From Ensifer sp. IC4062 (GTDB taxonomy: Bacteria > Pseudomonadota > Alphaproteobacteria > Rhizobiales > Rhizobiaceae), in assembly GCF_020193575.1 (NCBI RefSeq), contig NZ_JADYVD010000001.1, positions 186,001-250,000 on the forward strand: a stretch of 64,000 nucleotides of DNA, read 5' to 3'. The notes beneath the pieces are model-generated. The model worked only from the letters and a program-made list of their open reading frames with translations. It was not told the DNA's origin and did not search any database. This document shows positions 63,897 to 64,000 of the stretch, piece after piece (the first letter of the stretch is position 1; the number at the start of each line of letters is the position of its first letter). The position numbers and the translations under genes were made by a program.

Positions 63897-64000
63897 GTGA
63901 AGGAAAAAGATAGGCGGTCGAAGAACGCCTCGGTCACGGCGGCTAAAGGCCGGGGCGCTGAGGCGCGTGGTGGCCGCCACGAGCAACGGCACCCGCCCGT
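63897..64000 (+). CDS. Truncated open frame at window edge (unknown, possible basic protein N-terminus)
   Basis: A GTG with AAGGA 8 bp upstream opens a frame still open at the window end. It encodes a charged start (MKEKDRRSKNASVTAAKGR...). Such basic low-complexity N termini precede TrmH-type RNA methyltransferases in rhizobia, but this part is not diagnostic. I cannot assign a function. Confidence 0.35.
   Translation, partial: MKEKDRRSKNASVTAAKGRGAEARGGRHEQRHPP

Noticed and set aside
63774..63992. Minus-strand frame near the right edge
   Set aside because: No ribosome site or recognisable product; it overlaps the better-supported plus-strand start at 63897.
1..64000. tRNA, rRNA, tmRNA or insertion sequences
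   Set aside because: No cloverleaf-like sequence with a conserved T-loop, no rRNA segment and no transposase frame or terminal repeats were recognised by eye. A tRNAscan/Infernal run would be decisive.

Overview
The window is GC-rich, densely packed chromosomal DNA of an alphaproteobacterium in the Rhizobiales. The protein sequences, the iolR-C-D-E-B order beside a Gfo/Idh oxidoreductase gene, the coaBC/ubiB/ubiE/mutM/rpsT/dnaA block, the lptC-lptA-lptB-rpoN-hpf-ptsN block and RIME-type palindromic repeats all point to Sinorhizobium/Ensifer or a close relative. That placement is an inference from remembered family resemblance; no database search was run. Nothing looks like a prophage, plasmid, IS element or CRISPR array.

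Layout. 1-2.7 kb: dnaN (minus), then rsmI and a YraN-family gene (plus). 2.8-7.1 kb: ugpBAEC, a glycerol-3-phosphate ABC transporter with a Pho-box-like site in front and a strong hairpin after ugpB. 7.3-20.5 kb: comM, a small secreted protein, cysK, two divergent LysE-type exporters, a broken ChaC-like gene, a NIPSNAP gene and a DMT transporter divergent from an AsnC/Lrp regulator, dut, prfC, a B3/B4-domain protein, a second DMT transporter, and an AraC regulator behind a GFA-family gene. 20.7-28.9 kb: the inositol catabolism cluster iolB-E-D-C, iolR and a Gfo/Idh/MocA dehydrogenase gene, all on the minus strand, with four operator-like sites of the form GGAA-N6-TTCC at the promoters. 29.2-40.6 kb: an amidotransferase, coaBC, a deaminase with an exported ankyrin protein, an atypical SDR, a PEBP protein, an AraC regulator, a GNAT enzyme, ubiE-ubiB, mutM, an enoyl-CoA hydratase and rpsT. 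40.6-43.1 kb: a 0.9-kb non-coding leader rich in CcrM sites (GANTC), then dnaA. 43.4-47.4 kb: a YciI protein and an ECF42-type sigma factor, followed by SRPBCC, SnoaL-VOC and glutathione transferase genes. 47.4-52.5 kb: hemW, rdgB, a VOC protein and rph (minus), divergent from hrcA and grpE (plus). 52.8-55.8 kb: a sugar-lactone oxidase, an SDR and a LuxR-type regulator. 55.8-61 kb: ptsN, hpf, rpoN, lptB, lptA and lptC. 61.2-64 kb: sppA, ihfB, a LapA-domain protein, a CoxG-family protein and a cut-off reading frame at the edge.

Most genes are core housekeeping functions: replication (dnaA, dnaN, dut), translation (prfC, rpsT, rsmI), repair (mutM, rdgB), ubiquinone and CoA synthesis, LPS transport, proteostasis and nitrogen-sigma control. 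The accessory parts are ugp, iol, the ECF42 neighbourhood and the solute exporters.

The most unusual signals are non-coding. A dispersed element occurs four times (20534-20620, 35679-35771, 45083-45180 and, reversed, 38333-38392). It combines a hairpin that hides a Shine-Dalgarno sequence, a start codon opening a tiny frame beginning MQQFKVLQRP, and a second hairpin over the end of that frame. The dnaA leader carries five GANTC sites in 128 bp, three of them exactly 11 bp apart, beside a long T-tract. A ChaC-family gene seems to have lost a short internal segment and its reading frame.
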